Assembly (NCBI RefSeq): GCF_000003815.2
Contig: NC_049985.1
Coordinates: forward strand, 8,578,251 to 8,642,250
Source of the DNA: Branchiostoma floridae
Lineage: Eukaryota; Chordata; Leptocardii; Amphioxiformes; Branchiostomatidae
DNA: 64,000 nucleotides
Direction: 5' to 3'
In this document: in pieces, positions 1 to 12,671 of the stretch
Layout of the letters: the number at the start of each line of letters is the position of its first letter
How positions within the stretch are numbered: position 1 is the first letter of the stretch
Position numbers and translations under genes: made by a program
Notes under the pieces: generated by a model
The model's database searches: none
Told to the model about the DNA's origin: nothing
What the model saw: the letters and a program-made list of their open reading frames with translations, nothing else

Positions 1-2411
1 GCCATCATGATAAATGAATTGGCATAAAAGGAAGGACATTACATTTTCTGGCCTGATTCTTTAGGTATGATACATTTTATTGGGTATAACATTACATGTC
101 TTTGTAACATCATACTATATCTATGTTTTTAAATCATTACTGGTGTATAAAGACACAGAAATTATCATCTTTGGTTTCTACAATCATAACATAGAATTAA
201 CTGGTTGAATTTTTCAGTTAAGTGTGCAAACAATCTACAACCAGTTAAGATTATCCTGCCATAGACACACGTTAAACCTGCCATATTCACCCTCCAAACA
301 TAATGAGCTACATTTTTGCAAAATCGATCAATTTCACCCTGGGGTTGGCTAATTTTTAGGATGCTCATCAATTGCATTATCTGTTATGCATTGCAAAAAC
401 ACAGCAAACAAGATTAGATGTTGTGAAGGGTTAAAAGGGGCAGGAAGAAAATTTGATCAGTGTATGGCAGGTAATTATGTAAATGGTGGTGTATGGTGGG
501 GTACTGAAACAAAGGCTGTTATTAACTCTGTGAAGGATGGACACCTCTGCTATATGTAGGTGTTGCTTTGAGCAGGTGGAACATTTGTGAATATTATTTA
601 GCATGCTAATAAGGGCCAAAATTTCATAAAGAAATGGGAAAAATGCTTTAATTTTTTAGTTCCATGTAAATGGCATTTCAGGTTTTTGGTTCATGTAAGT
701 TAATTAAAGGCCATCATCATTAATCATAGATTATCGAAATGTGAACATTGCTTTGCATAATCATTATGGAAAAGGTGAGATAATGGATGGCCAAAGGATG
801 GGACTTTCACACTTTTCCTACTTACAGTATGAATGTAATTTTATGCAATCAGGATAGGGGAGACCACCAATGGGCATAGCTTATGCTAATTGGAATCTCA
901 TTTGCAAAATCATTGACACAATAGACGTTCTAAATATTTCATAGGATATCATCCAACTCGTGTTTCTTCTTTATTTAATTTTGTCTCAGAAAAAGATGGT
1001 ATCAGAATCCTCATAATATAAGTGATCATTGAAACACTAGGATTTGACACATATCACTTCTTGTGCCTAGGGAAAGGTTGTCAAGATTAAGATTAAGTCA
1101 CATTTAGATGCATTATTGGCTGGTTCTTTCAATAATTGATTAGTTGTAGTAGTAATTGAGTAATTTAGAGGAGAAAGGCTTCTGTGTATATGTGGTACGT
1201 GTGTGATGTGTGTATGTGCAAATGTAGACTGTCATGTATCTCTGTGTACATCAGGTGATGAGTATGCATGACTGCATCTGTAGTTGGTTAATGTGCCTAA
1301 AAGCATAATTGAAGTATATGTGAACATCATAAATTGGTAAAACCCTGCTTTGTTAACAATGTATGCAAAAGTGTCACCTGCTCCCTGACAGTGGTCGTTT
1401 GAGGTGATTTTGATAATTGCTGCTGATAATAGTCAGGAAATGATGTTTTCACTTTTTAGTTTACTCAAAACAGTAAGAAGACATTTTTTAAACTTCAAGC
1501 AAAATGTATTACTTTCAAAATTCATAACCTGTGTTTGATTGACTTATTATTGAAAATATTTCCATTGCAAAATAATATAATGAATAGGATTAATGGGACC
1601 CAGCTGCATTGTTGCGCCCCCTGCAGACTGTAGTATAAAGACATTAGGTGCTCATGTGGGTAGGATCTCCCAGGGGATTTTAAGGGTGCAAAATAGGTCA
1701 GTGTTGATGTGAATGGCAAAAAGTGAAGTCCCAGACTGTACAGTGTTAGTATCAAGCAAGTATTTTACCTTTTGAACCTGAACCATGTCAAAGTAAATGA
1801 ATTATAATAATAATAGGCAATGATTATTGTATTCCAAACTACATTGACTTAACTATTTGACTTTATTTGAGTTTGCCTTGAAGTTTATTCAATTACAGTC
1901 TGGTATTCCATCAGTTAATTCTGACAACTTGAAAAATACCAGACCTCCATTTGTTGAGAAAGTGTACTTTGGGGACACATCAGAATTGACTGATTGTTGC
2001 CAGTAAAGTCTTTGAGCTTTTGGGAGTTCATGACTTTAAGTTTATGTTGCAAGCTTGACTCAGTATATAAATTTTGGTACAACTATCCAGGTGCTTAACA
2101 GAGTATATGAAGCACCATAAAATATAAATATTGAAACAGAATGAAAGGAATGTATATTCTGAATGAAATAAATTCCTTTGAATGAACAGATGGGAAGAAA
2201 ACAAAGGTAGATGACTTTGAGATAATCTCTATATGTTGAACAATTCAGTTTTGACTACTAATTCCTTTGTTTGTTTGTTTGCAAAATTGCTCCTTTGTGA
2301 TGAATACGATGATCCTACACAATCTGATATTCATTGACAGGTAATTTATTTTACAGGCAAGCCATTTTGAATGTCAAACTGAAAAGGCTTGTTCTTTTTT
2401 TGTTTGTGCAG
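1..2411. other. AT-rich non-coding sequence, presumed upstream intron of DCLK
   Basis: I see no convincing exon here. The first recognisable exon (2412) starts inside the second doublecortin domain, so the gene's 5' exons, including the first DCX domain, should lie to the left of the window. This stretch is therefore best read as intron. No open frame of useful length and no clear repeat family stands out. Confidence 0.6.
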
Positions 2412-5400
2412 GTGACATGTTTACAAGACTTCTTTGAGGATGACGACATCTTTGTTGCATATGGACCTGAGAAATACTCCTCTGATGACTTTGATCTGGA
2501 GGGTGATGGTAAGTGAAAAGTGTACATTATGATTGTAGTACATTAGCACTGGGCAGTTTTGTGTTAGTATGTTAGTATGTTGTGTTGTATGTTAGTGTTA
2601 GCAAATAGTACAGTGTATTTAGTATGTTAGTGTTAATGACAGTAATGCTACACATTGGACATATTGTTGATGATATTTGATCGTGTAGATGAGGACCTAA
2701 AGACACGATCAAATATGTCATTTGTACTGCTGCTGTGTCACTAATAGGACCTGCAGTGTTGATTGTATACAGCGATAACATTTGCCATCATGTTGTTCTT
2801 GCAGAGCTGAAAACAGTGAGTCCATACAAGTCTGTGGACAGGGGCAAGAGAGTTGGGCTGAGAAGTCCGTCACTGCGCAGAAGGAACCCAGACTGTGAGT
2901 AGCGACCATAGTCAACTCTAGCTATCAAGTCATAAACTTAAGGCTGGCATCTCTTACATATATGTTGCATCTTTTGAAGGCAGGCTTTAGGGTCAGTCAG
3001 CCTAGAGCATTACCTTTTCCATTCTTCTTGATCATGGAAGATATCCTCCTCCTCCTTTGTATGTTGTCCCTCCGTTTCTTTCTGGGCCTACCAAAGGGAC
3101 ACTAGCCCTTTGGTTTGTATTTAAAGGCTTAAAATCCTTGGAATTCTTCCCTTATTCATTCTATCCACATGCCCTAGCCATCTCACGGATGCTCTTTCTG
3201 TGTCTTCTTCTATCCATGTTATAGCTAGTTTTCCTCTCAGATAACTATTTTCGATCTGTCTATCATCTCCCCAAATGATAATGTGGATCTCTATTTAATG
3301 TCTGCTCTGCTCACTGTCACCAGCCAATGGAATGCCGCCATCTCCCTCTGCCGCCCGCCGAGGATCTCGACCGAAGAGCCCAGGGCCGTCATCTCCACAC
3401 ACCCCTCGCAAGTTCAGTGTGCCGAGACCCAAGTCTCCAGGGACGCCCAGAAAGGTCAGTAAATTTAGTGAAACTTTCCTCAGCAAGTTCATGCGTATAT
3501 CCACCCTGCCATGTATAAATTCAGGGCTCGAAATTCATTTTTGGGATTAGGTGCACTGGTGCACCCAGCTTAAAAAATTGGGTGCACCAAAAAAATTTTG
3601 GGTGCACCACTTAAATTTAAGTAATCACCTAATAATAAAACTTAGTTACAAGCTATCAAATTCTTAAACAACAGACATTTTTATTATCTTTCTAACACTA
3701 TGATGTCAAGAATATGATGTACATGTATACTAACTAAGTATACTTTGATATCTTTACATACATAAACCTAAGAAAATATTTGGGTGCACCCTGTGCACCC
3801 AGAAAAAATAATTGGGTGCACAGCTCCTATTTTGGGTGCACCTGGGTGCACATGCACCCAGTATTTCGAGCCCTGAAATTGTACTTTTGTCACAAACTTT
3901 GTTATTTGTGAAAAAGTCATGATTTTGTCCAAAACTTTGTGAAGTATATGAAAGCTCTAAATGCAATGTAGGCTGACAGTAAACCTGACTCATGAGCTCT
4001 TAATTGTTATGATATAATTCTGTGACATTGACATTGACATCATTATGTTTCAGTCACCCATCAGTGCAAGGTCAGGAGACAGCAATGAATATCCTGATGT
4101 TGGTAAGTGTCACAAACAAAGTGTATTTTTATAATCAGTTAATTGTTGCATATTCCATCACATACTCATCAGGAGCTTGTGTTAGAAATAAGAAGCACTC
4201 ATCAATAGGGAAAGAAAGTGTATCAGTTATTTGATTGAAAATAGGAACAAGTTCCATCTCTGTACTGTAGAAATGGGAGTTCTTTTCTGGTCACTGATTG
4301 ATGCTGTATGTAAAGCGTAATGTTTAAGAATTCATAGAGGTAGTGTAGACCACAAAATACTTTGGTCCATATGAAATTAGGTGTGCCTTGAATTTGATGG
4401 GAATGACGTGATAGAATCATACTCATTAGCTGTTAAATTTTCCTTTCAATGGTTGAATGAAAATCTCTTCTGAAGGTCCTTACTGGTAATGCTAACAAAC
4501 GTAATGCTTTCATCACCACAGAAAACAGCATGCCAGAAAAGAACATCCCTGTCCGCCTTGGGCAGAAGTATGTGATTGGGAAGGTGATAGGAGATGGCAA
4601 TTTTGCAGTGGTGAGAGAATGTGTGCACAGGTAAGTTACAGTAACTATTGTGATGTGCCCATGCAAGTGGATGAGAGCATGTGTTTCAAGTCAAGCCAGA
4701 TATTGAAATCATACTGCAGACTTTAGAAAGATGCTGAGTGAATTGTTTTTTCTACAAATGGAATACAACCTCTCATAAAAAGATGGATGCACCTATCAGC
4801 TTGGAGTACTGTAGAAACAGAAAAATGTTGTCCATTTCCTTATGCTGAAGGTATATCATATTGATTACACCATCATTGTCCCAAGCGTTGAAGGTATATT
4901 GCACTGATCACACATCCCTGTCCTTGGTGCTGAATGTTTATCACATTGAACACACCATCCCTGCCCCTGTTGCTGAAGGCATTTCATTTTAACCTAGTAC
5001 CATCCCTGCCCTTGGTGCTGAAGGTACATCATGCAGAACACACCATCCCTGTCCTGGTGCTGAATGTTTATCACACTGAATGCACCATCCCTGTCCCTGA
5101 TACTGAAAGAACATCACACTGAACACACATCCCTGTCCCTGGAGCTTCAGGTATATCTCACTTAACACGCATCCCTGCCCTTGGTGCTGGAGGTATACCA
5201 CACTGAACACGCATCTTTGTCCTTGGTGCTGTATGTATATCACATAGAACACACACCCCTGTCCCTGGTGATTTAGGCATGTTATACTGGACATACCATC
5301 CCTGTCCTTGGTACGGAATGCATATCACACTAAACACACCATCCCTGACCTTGGCGCTGAAGATATGACGCACTGAACACGACAGCCCTGTCCCTGATGC

Positions 5401-8400
5401 TGAAGGCATATCACACAACACACTATCACTGTCCTTGGTGCTGAAGTTAAATCACACTGCACACACATCCTTGTCCTCAGTGCTGAAGGTATTTCACACT
5501 GAGCAGCCTGTCCTTGGTGCTGAAGGCATTTCACACAGAACACACCATCCCTGTCCTTGGTGCTGAAGGCATTTCATACTGACCATACCACCCCTGTCCT
5601 TGGTGTTGAAGGTATATAACACAGAACACACTGTCCCTGGTACTGAAGGTATATCACACTGAACATACAAACCCTGTCCTTGGTGCTGAATGTGCATCAT
5701 ACTGAACTCACAATCACTGTCCCTGGTACATAAGGCATCTCATACTGAACATACCATTTCTGTCCTTGGTACTGGAGGCATATCACGATGAACACACCAT
5801 CCCTGTCCCTAAAACTGGAGGTATATCATGATGAACACACATCCCTGTCCTTTGTACTGGAATCAAGATTGAATTAAAAAATGGCCTTTTGTGTACAATT
5901 TTGCAGGGCTTCACAACATGAGTATGCACTAAAGATGATCAACAAGGAGAAGTGCAGAGGAAAAGTAAGTTGCTCCCTTCCATGAAGAGGAGGTATTGTT
6001 TTTGGACTGTGTGTCCATATTCATGTGGAAACATAGTTGTTTGTGATGATATTTGTTATATGAATCCCAGTGGCTTTTCTTGGTACTGCAGCAGTATGTC
6101 TAGATTTTATTGAAATCTACATAACATTTTTTACTACTGGTAGGACATAAATCAAAATGCAGATGTCTAGTCTTACTTGTTGACTGTAGATGATTCATAG
6201 GTGACTCGGCTGTTTTCTTAAGCTTTACAGCATCTGAATCATTCCCAGATCTTAGATGTAAAGTGAAAAATACGTCTCATGACAAGTCAATTGAGTGTTG
6301 ACATCTCAATAGATTCATCTGCATCTGCATCTGCATAGGGGTACTCCTCGTGGGGCATATTGGGGGGGGGGGAGCTGAGGCGGGCAGGCCGCCTGCCTGG
6401 TGCTGATTCTTGCAAACGTCTGATTCTGTGATCTAGAATGACTTCCACCAACACACTGTCCAATAAATTTTCAACTGCAGTCTAAACATTGCCTGCCTGT
6501 CTCTACCACAGGAGCAGATGATTGCTAATGAAGTGGCCATCCTGCGTGTGGTGAAGCACCCGAACATCATCCTGCTACTGGAGGAGTATGACACACCCAC
6601 AGACCTGTACCTCATCATGGAACTGGTCAAGGTCAGCATGAACTGCTAGACTATGGGAAATGGCAACTTCGTTATGAATTATGGCAGTCAAACATTTTCC
6701 ATCATAACAAGACAGTTTGGTTTGTATAGATCATGCAACAAGTGTACAACATTACAATTGTGACTTGCAGGAAGGATATCTGATAGTTATCCTGATGTAG
6801 ATGTTATAGTCTTGCTAGAAAAATGTTTTAACTTTATGATAAGGCTAGATCTGCATTTTCAACTGTTGAACAGCTTCAAACAGAGACCATGCATGGCACT
6901 GAAATGCAGACTCTCTTAGGACTTTTATGAATTTCATATTTGGCGTACCCATAACTGTTCTACGGTTTTCTGACATATGGTTGTTGTACATCTACTGTTT
7001 TATTTGTTTAACCCACATTGTTTACCAGGTAAGGTGAGACTCCTAAACCATTAGTCTTACATTCCATAGAGCTAAAGACTACGTTGACCCATCTATATTC
7101 TTTGTGAAAGTTGAATGACAAATAATAATTGAAATGTTATATTTTACAGGGAGGAGATTTGTTTGATGCCATAGCCACAGCAACTAAGTACACGGAGCGA
7201 GATGCCAGTGGGATGGTCTACAACCTGGCCAGTGCCATGAAGTATCTGCACTCCCTAAGTATCGTTCACAGGGACATCAAGCCAGAAAACCTACTGGTAG
7301 GTTGTGTTAACAACGTCAAACTTATTCTAATTCAATCCAAACATTCAGAAAAAAAGGCAATTACGATATTTTCTTTTTGCAAAAGTGGTACATCCAGGCC
7401 CGTGAAGTTTGCAACATTTTATGAAAGAGTGACCCTAGCATCTATGAATTGTGATTTTCAAAAGATTCAGACCTAGCTCTCAATGTCACATCACCACTTT
7501 TCTTTGAGTGTAAGTTCTTTAAGTGCAATTCTCCACATTTGAAATGAATAAATTTTGATATGTAATTGTCATACTGAGCTCAACTTGGTTGGTTAAGGAA
7601 AGAACCAAAGATGGTGGCTTTTCTTGAGGTCAAAGATCCTCTGCCCCTGGGTTGGTAGTGGTGGTCAAATGTGTCCGTCCCCCATTTTGATTCTTCCTTA
7701 GCTAATTGCATACAAATATTTGGCTCTTTTTCCACATTTGTGATTGATGGATTAAAAGAAGTCTGAACTTGAAGTTGTAGAAATATGTCTTGATCAGAAA
7801 GAATTTGGTGTAGCCACAGTTTCAGTACCAAGGACAGGAAACTGCTTGACAATCATGTGTGTCATTTTCCTTCTGTACATATAATGCTCATTTTTCAGGT
7901 GTGTGAGCATGAAGATGGGAGCAAGTCTTTGAAGCTGGGTGACTTTGGACTGGCCACTGTGGTAAAAGAGCCACTGTTCACTGTTTGTGGCACCCCAACA
8001 TATGTGTCACCAGAAATCATTGCAGAGATCGGGTGAGTATCTGCTTTATATAATGATGATCGTTGGTACATATATCATGAAATGATGGGTAGTCCGTTTG
8101 CTCATGCTTTGCTCTTGTTTGACTGATGATTGAATTAAATCTATTTTGAAACAGATTATTAACATACAACACTATTGAATCTGGACTTAGTTTTACACTT
8201 GATTTTTCAGCTAGTCAACTGTACAAGTTAGTCTTTATTGCAATTTCTTTACTGTTTTGTTGTAGGTATGGTTTGAAGGTGGATGTGTGGGCAGCAGGAG
8301 TCATCACCTATATCCTGTTGTGTGGATTCCCACCATTCAGAAGGTACAGTTAGCATCACAGCCTGTAGAGTTTCAAATTTGCAGGTGTACACTAAGTCTT

Positions 8401-11400
8401 GGAACTTACAATAATAAATCTGAGCTCTGTACATGTGCGAATGAATAGCAACATTTGTAATGTGGTGATTGGCAACTAGTGCACAAGTTCCATGGAACTA
8501 CATGGTATGTATGCCAAAAAGCAGTTACTCAAGCAACTGGAAATGGTTTTATAAAATGGTCAAACGTTTCAGACAACCATCTGGTGTCTTTCGTCAGTGA
8601 CACTGGCATGTATGTTGTTTTCATATGTAGAATTCTCATTGTATTACTAATGACAGATTGTTCCATTTGTTCAGTGACTCCAATGATCAAGAAGAGCTGT
8701 TTGACCAGATCCTGTCCGGAGATGTCAGCTTTCCATCACCCTTTTGGGACGGCATCTCAGAGTCAGCTAAGGTCAGTTATACTGCCACATGTACCAATCA
8801 GGAATCTCTTCTTATCTGTCACTATCAAGAAGATTATATTTCATTTTGTATTCTACCCAACCATTTTGTTGGCAAATGTGAATGACATAACACCAAATGT
8901 CAAAAGTGAGAAATAAACTTTGATTTATTATTTTGTGTATACTAGGCAAAAGTTTGCCAACTCAGGAGCAACACTGTTAGCATTTTTAAATATCTGGGTC
9001 CATACAACGGATAACAAAGAACAATCCCCAGTAGATTCCTTTCAAACTGCACAATGTTATAGTGCATGATTATTACATATTTGTGATCTAGAAATGTAGA
9101 AAATGGCATTTATACATATTAGGCATAGAATTTAGAAAACATGTTACAGCCTGGATTAGGGCTGGGTACCGGTACGGTGTACCAGTACAAAACCATTTTT
9201 TCTTATTGGACCGGTCCAGAAAACCGGACCTGAAAAAATTTGGTGGGCCGGATGTTGGACCTATTGGAAAATGAACAGATGATATGATAAGGCATTCACA
9301 TGTTTTGGGGCTTACTGGTCGAAGGAAATAACAAGACGGAAGTAGAGTAGAGTCTATAGTCATTTCTACCAAGTTTTACAATCAATCGTACAGAGGCAGT
9401 TAGCCTTGTAGGATTTTATAACGCTAGTGAGGGTCCAATATCCCAGCAAACAGATGTCTTTGTTGCAAAATGTACCATTGTTTTGAATATCGTCTATTCA
9501 CAAGAATTCACATACTGAATCAGGTTCAGGTCTGGACCGGGACCTGATCTTCTGGACCTGAACCGGACCTGGACCTGAATCTTCTGTACCGGTACCCAGC
9601 CCTAGCCTGGATACATGTTGTATGAGACTGGATAATGTTTTTCATGTTGTAAGAGCCTGGTTTGTCAACTTGAGTCTCTGTATGTTGTTTTGTACAGGAG
9701 CTGATCTCCAGCATGCTGCAGGTAGAGGCAGGGGAACGCTGTTCTGCTGCAGAAGTTTTGGAACACCCCTGGGTTGCTGTGAGTGTTGCAGAAAACCTGC
9801 TTTTCTTATTTTTCCACTCTCTAGATAAGAAGAGAGAACAATGCCATTTTGTCAGTCAAGAGTATATAAATGGGTCTTACCAAAATACAATATGTAGAAA
9901 CTTTTTTTTGTTTGCTATAACATAAAAATTACATTGAAGCAGGATTGAAAATGGTAAGGAAGAAAGAAAGAGCAGAAAGAAGAAGAACATTTTAAAAAAA
10001 TGGGCCATGACTAATCAGACCAATTTGACCCAACACCCTGGTCAACTCAGGACTGATCACCCCAACTCTAACCCTAATCCTAAATCCAACCCTAAACCTA
10101 AACCCAACCCAACCCAACCCTAACCCAAACCCTAGCCCCATGCCTAACCCTATCCTTAACCCTAACCCCATCCCTAAACCTGATCCTCACCCTAACCCCA
10201 TCCCTAAACCTGATCCTAACTCCAACCCTAACCCTAACCCTAACTCTAACTCTATGCCTAACCCTAACCCAAACCCAAACCCTAACCCTAACTCTATGCC
10301 TAACCCTAACCCTAACCCTAACTCTAACTCTATGCCTAACCCAAACCCTAACCCTAACTCTAACTCTATGCCTAACCCTAACCCTAACCCTAACCCTAAC
10401 TCTAACTCTATGCCTAACCCTAACCCTAACCCTAACTCTAACTCTATGCCTAACCCTAACCCTAACCCTAACTCTAACTCTATGCCTAACCCTAACCCTA
10501 ACCCTAACTCTAACTCTATGCCTAACCCTAACCCTAACCCTAACTCTAACTCTATGCCTAACCCTAACGCTAACCCTAACCCCATAACCTAATTCAAGCC
10601 AGCGTGATTAACCCTAACCCTGAACTGACCAAGATGTTTGGCCAAGTTGACTGGGCCGAGGGTAAATTATCCTGATCCCATCTAGAAGGATCACAGAGAC
10701 CATGCATGTATGTTTGTTTCCCTGTGCAGGATGACACAGCGTTAGACACAGACATGCAGCTGACAGTTTCCCGTAAGCTCAGCAAACATTTCATGATGAA
10801 GCCCAAGTCCAACCTGAAGTCTGCAGGGATCAGTTTGTTAGCTGTACGTAAGTCTTACATTGATATCAGTTGTTCTGTGAATTGGTCTGTAAAGTTATAG
10901 AAGTTTGTATTTTTATTTTTGAAGTGTTAGATAACCATACATTAAAAAAATGATCAAAACTATTAATTTTGACTTTTGGGCAAAATTGCTCAAGGAATAT
11001 TATTGCTAATTTTTCCAGGTATAATTTTTCTCTACTTAGGCCACAGCAAGTAAATACTTGAATATCTAGATATGTCTAGAATACTTTTTTATTCATGAAT
11101 GAATGACTTGTTGGCTGTGATACTCTACTTTTTCACTTACGTTCTTGTTACAACATTTATGTTTTTTGACCATCTTGTTTTTTTTCACCCATCTTGTTTT
11201 TTTTTGCCCTAACTCATTATTGTGGGGTCTGCAGAGGATGTCATCCATAAAATTTACTTACTGTGGCCTTATAGAGTTTTCTTTTTGACCTGCTTATAAT
11301 TTTGGAAAGCAAGTAAAATTCAGGTCTTAATAGTTAATTGTATGTTTTCCTCTGCAGTCCACTGCTCTTGACAAACAGTCCAAGTACTTTCAGGGTCGCC

Positions 11401-11456
11401 GTGGACAGTATGTCGAGTCACCCGGCTCCTCCACCAGCGGAGAGATGATGTTCTGA
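2412..11456 (+). CDS. DCLK: Doublecortin-like kinase (DCLK1/2 type), 3' part of gene, 14 coding exons
   Basis: A microtubule-associated Ser/Thr kinase of the CaMK group, acting on the cytoskeleton. Exons: 2412-2508, 2805-2894, 3324-3454, 4054-4102, 4522-4630, 5907-5964, 6512-6631, 7150-7296, 7899-8032, 8266-8343, 8675-8771, 9698-9778, 10730-10843, 11358-11456. All have AG/GT borders and joining phases, giving 467 residues to a TGA stop. The first exon is the end of the second DCX domain (VTCLQDFF...GPEKY). Exons 2-4 encode a basic SP/RP-rich linker. The kinase domain has the Gly loop GDGNFAVV, the ATP-binding Lys in YALK (5932-5934), HRDIKPEN with the catalytic Asp at 7273-7275, DFG (from 7941), and TYVSPE where vertebrate DCLKs, as I recall them, have TYVAPE. 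The last exon encodes the STALDK...GRRGQ tail, close to a vertebrate DCLK C-terminal variant. At the 10843 donor I chose gtacgt, because the nearby gtaagt would bring an early stop. The DCX1 exons lie outside the window. Confidence 0.95.
2997..3287 (-). mobile_element. Decayed tail of a non-LTR retrotransposon (LINE) in a DCLK intron
   Basis: On the minus strand, broken frames read [16 protein letters not shown] and then, after a frameshift and stops, [12 protein letters not shown]. These are the familiar C-terminal motifs after the reverse transcriptase of LINEs (RWxGHxxRM...RIPK...GRPxxRWxDNI). Upstream residues LRGKLAITW also fit. Stops and frameshifts show it is dead. It lies wholly in the intron between exons 2894 and 3324. 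Confidence 0.65.
3522..3875. mobile_element. 354-bp MITE with inverted termini and 5-bp target duplication
   Basis: The ends are inverted copies (cagggctcgaaat ... atttcgagccctg), flanked by aaatt on both sides (3517-3521 and 3876-3880). Internally it repeats the word gggtgcacc many times in both orientations. No coding capacity. It lies in the DCLK intron after exon 3454. Its termini resemble those of the element at 40612-41101, which also has a 5-bp duplication. Confidence 0.8.
4869..5862. repeat. Minisatellite, about 43-bp unit, roughly 23 copies, in a DCLK intron
   Basis: The pattern catccctgtccttggtgctg followed by aaggtatatcacactgaac recurs about every 43 bp, with drift between copies. 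It fills most of the intron between exons 4630 and 5907. The open frames it produces on the minus strand are by-products of the repeat. Confidence 0.9.
9157..9604. mobile_element. hAT-like MITE (448 bp) with perfect 8-bp target duplication
   Basis: Inverted ends tagggctgggtaccggtac and gtaccggtacccagcccta are bounded by gcctggat at 9149-9156 and again at 9605-9612. An 8-bp duplication is the hallmark of hAT-superfamily insertion. The inside is rich in ggacctg/caggtcc words and has no gene. It lies in the intron before exon 9698. Confidence 0.85.
10064..10592. repeat. Interstitial telomere-like array (CCCTAA)n with a 36-bp higher-order unit
   Basis: About 530 bp of taaccc repeats (TTAGGG on the minus strand) in the DCLK intron between exons 9778 and 10730. 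From about 10254 it settles into a 36-bp unit made of six telomere-like hexamers, two of them changed to taactc and one to tatgcc, recurring about eight times. Read as protein a unit gives [12 protein letters not shown], but it is not a gene. Confidence 0.95.
11039..11268. mobile_element. PIF/Harbinger-like MITE (230 bp) with TTA duplication
   Basis: Termini ggccacagcaagtaaat and atttacttactgtggcc are inverted copies, flanked by TTA on both sides (11036-11038 and 11269-11271). A 3-bp TWA target is typical of PIF/Harbinger. A related 478-bp copy is at 31951-32428. It sits in the last DCLK intron, 89 bp before exon 11358. Confidence 0.8.
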
Positions 11457-11973
11457 TGCACCCCCCTCCCGCCATCACAGATGCTCAGCAAAGGTTCAGC
11501 CATAGGTGGGGACAATGACAATGTCCTTGGTCCAATTCTAGCTCAGGATGTCTATATTAACTCTATGGGCAGTCTAGTGACCTAGCAGCTGTAAATCATG
11601 TTGCAAGCACACATTCCCTGTATTTATGAACAGGGTAGTATCAGCTCTTTTGTACTGAATGTTTGCATGTGCTACAAAGTTGGGCAAGTTTTAGGCAGAG
11701 GAGAAATAACTATTTTGGCAAGTGAAGCTTCTAGTGTCATACTTTCTACAATGTTCAGATTCCAGCTACAGAAGTGTATGTGGCAATATAAACCAAACAT
11801 AAAAACTTTGGAAACTTGATTTCAATCATTTTCTATTATTGGTATTATGTTCCATTACAGGGCTTATTTATTACCCTTTACAATGGTATGATAATATTGT
11901 TTATTCACGACAACCAAAGGTGATCTATATTTGAATCATGTTTTTGTAGGATGACACCATACCTCAAATTAAA
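11457..11973 (+). terminator. DCLK: DCLK 3' UTR with candidate poly(A) signal
   Basis: Sequence after the TGA stop has no long frame. An ATTAAA hexamer at 11968-11973 is the first plausible poly(A) signal. A canonical AATAAA at 14272-14277 could mark a longer 3' UTR. The true end cannot be fixed from sequence alone. Confidence 0.4.
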
Positions 11974-12671
11974 GATTCTGAAGTGTTTGGCTTTGGGGCT
12001 GGCTATGCCACTTTCATCTGCACTTGACTCTTGTATTTTTCAATGGCCAGTTAGCATACTGTTATCTGATCAATTGAAATCAAATTTCCAAATTTTGCGT
12101 GTGAGGTTTATTACAATGTAGTGCCTGAAGTTTGATAATTGGTCTTAGCAATTTATGCAATTGATGAAATTTGAAAAGATAGTATAATTACTATGTAACT
12201 TCATGTATGGTATTAGGCAACATCAATGGGTCTACATGTGTTTAATCTGTAATTTCCTGTTCACAAACAGTACAATTGTGTTTTTCTTGGAAACCAGTTT
12301 CTTTTGAAGTTTTCTGTTTGAGTGCAGGTGTACATTCCATGAAAGCTGCTTGGTACAACCGCATTACTAAAGAATTTTAATTTTAGCAGGGGGGGGGGCA
12401 AGTTCATCCGTTCATGTGTGGCCACTTAGATCTTAACAGTTTCAGTGGTTTTATGGATCAAAAACGTTATATTCTAAGCAGCAGCACAGAGTTACATGTC
12501 ATCATTCATAGATTTCAGAGCACAAGTATGACATTGTATGAAAAGGAAATTATTGTGGCATTAAGAACATGATATTCTGTACTACATGACAGTTTGTAGT
12601 GAGGGCTTCCGTGCAACACTCGCTATTATGATGATAACTGGTATGTTCTATGACAAAATTTGTGGCATATA

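Larger units (their letters stand above)
4522..9778 (+). other. DCLK: Protein kinase domain of DCLK (exons 5-12 of those seen)
   Basis: Eight exons encode the full catalytic domain, from [17 protein letters not shown] to LEHPWVA. Motifs in order are the Gly loop, YALK, the regulatory-helix stretch [24 protein letters not shown], the activation segment [10 protein letters not shown], and the [10 protein letters not shown] helix. No catalytic residue is missing, so the kinase should be active. The exon 8343/8675 junction rebuilds an [12 protein letters not shown] segment matching the DCLK family insert. Confidence 0.95.

Noticed and set aside
4989-5700. Several minus-strand open frames with QHQGQG repeats
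   Set aside because: They are translations of the 43-bp minisatellite inside a DCLK intron; frames shift from unit to unit and there are no exon signals.
10140-10592. 150-residue Asn/Pro repeat protein, and a Gly/Leu one on the other strand
   Set aside because: Pure by-product of a telomere-like array whose 36-bp unit is a multiple of three.
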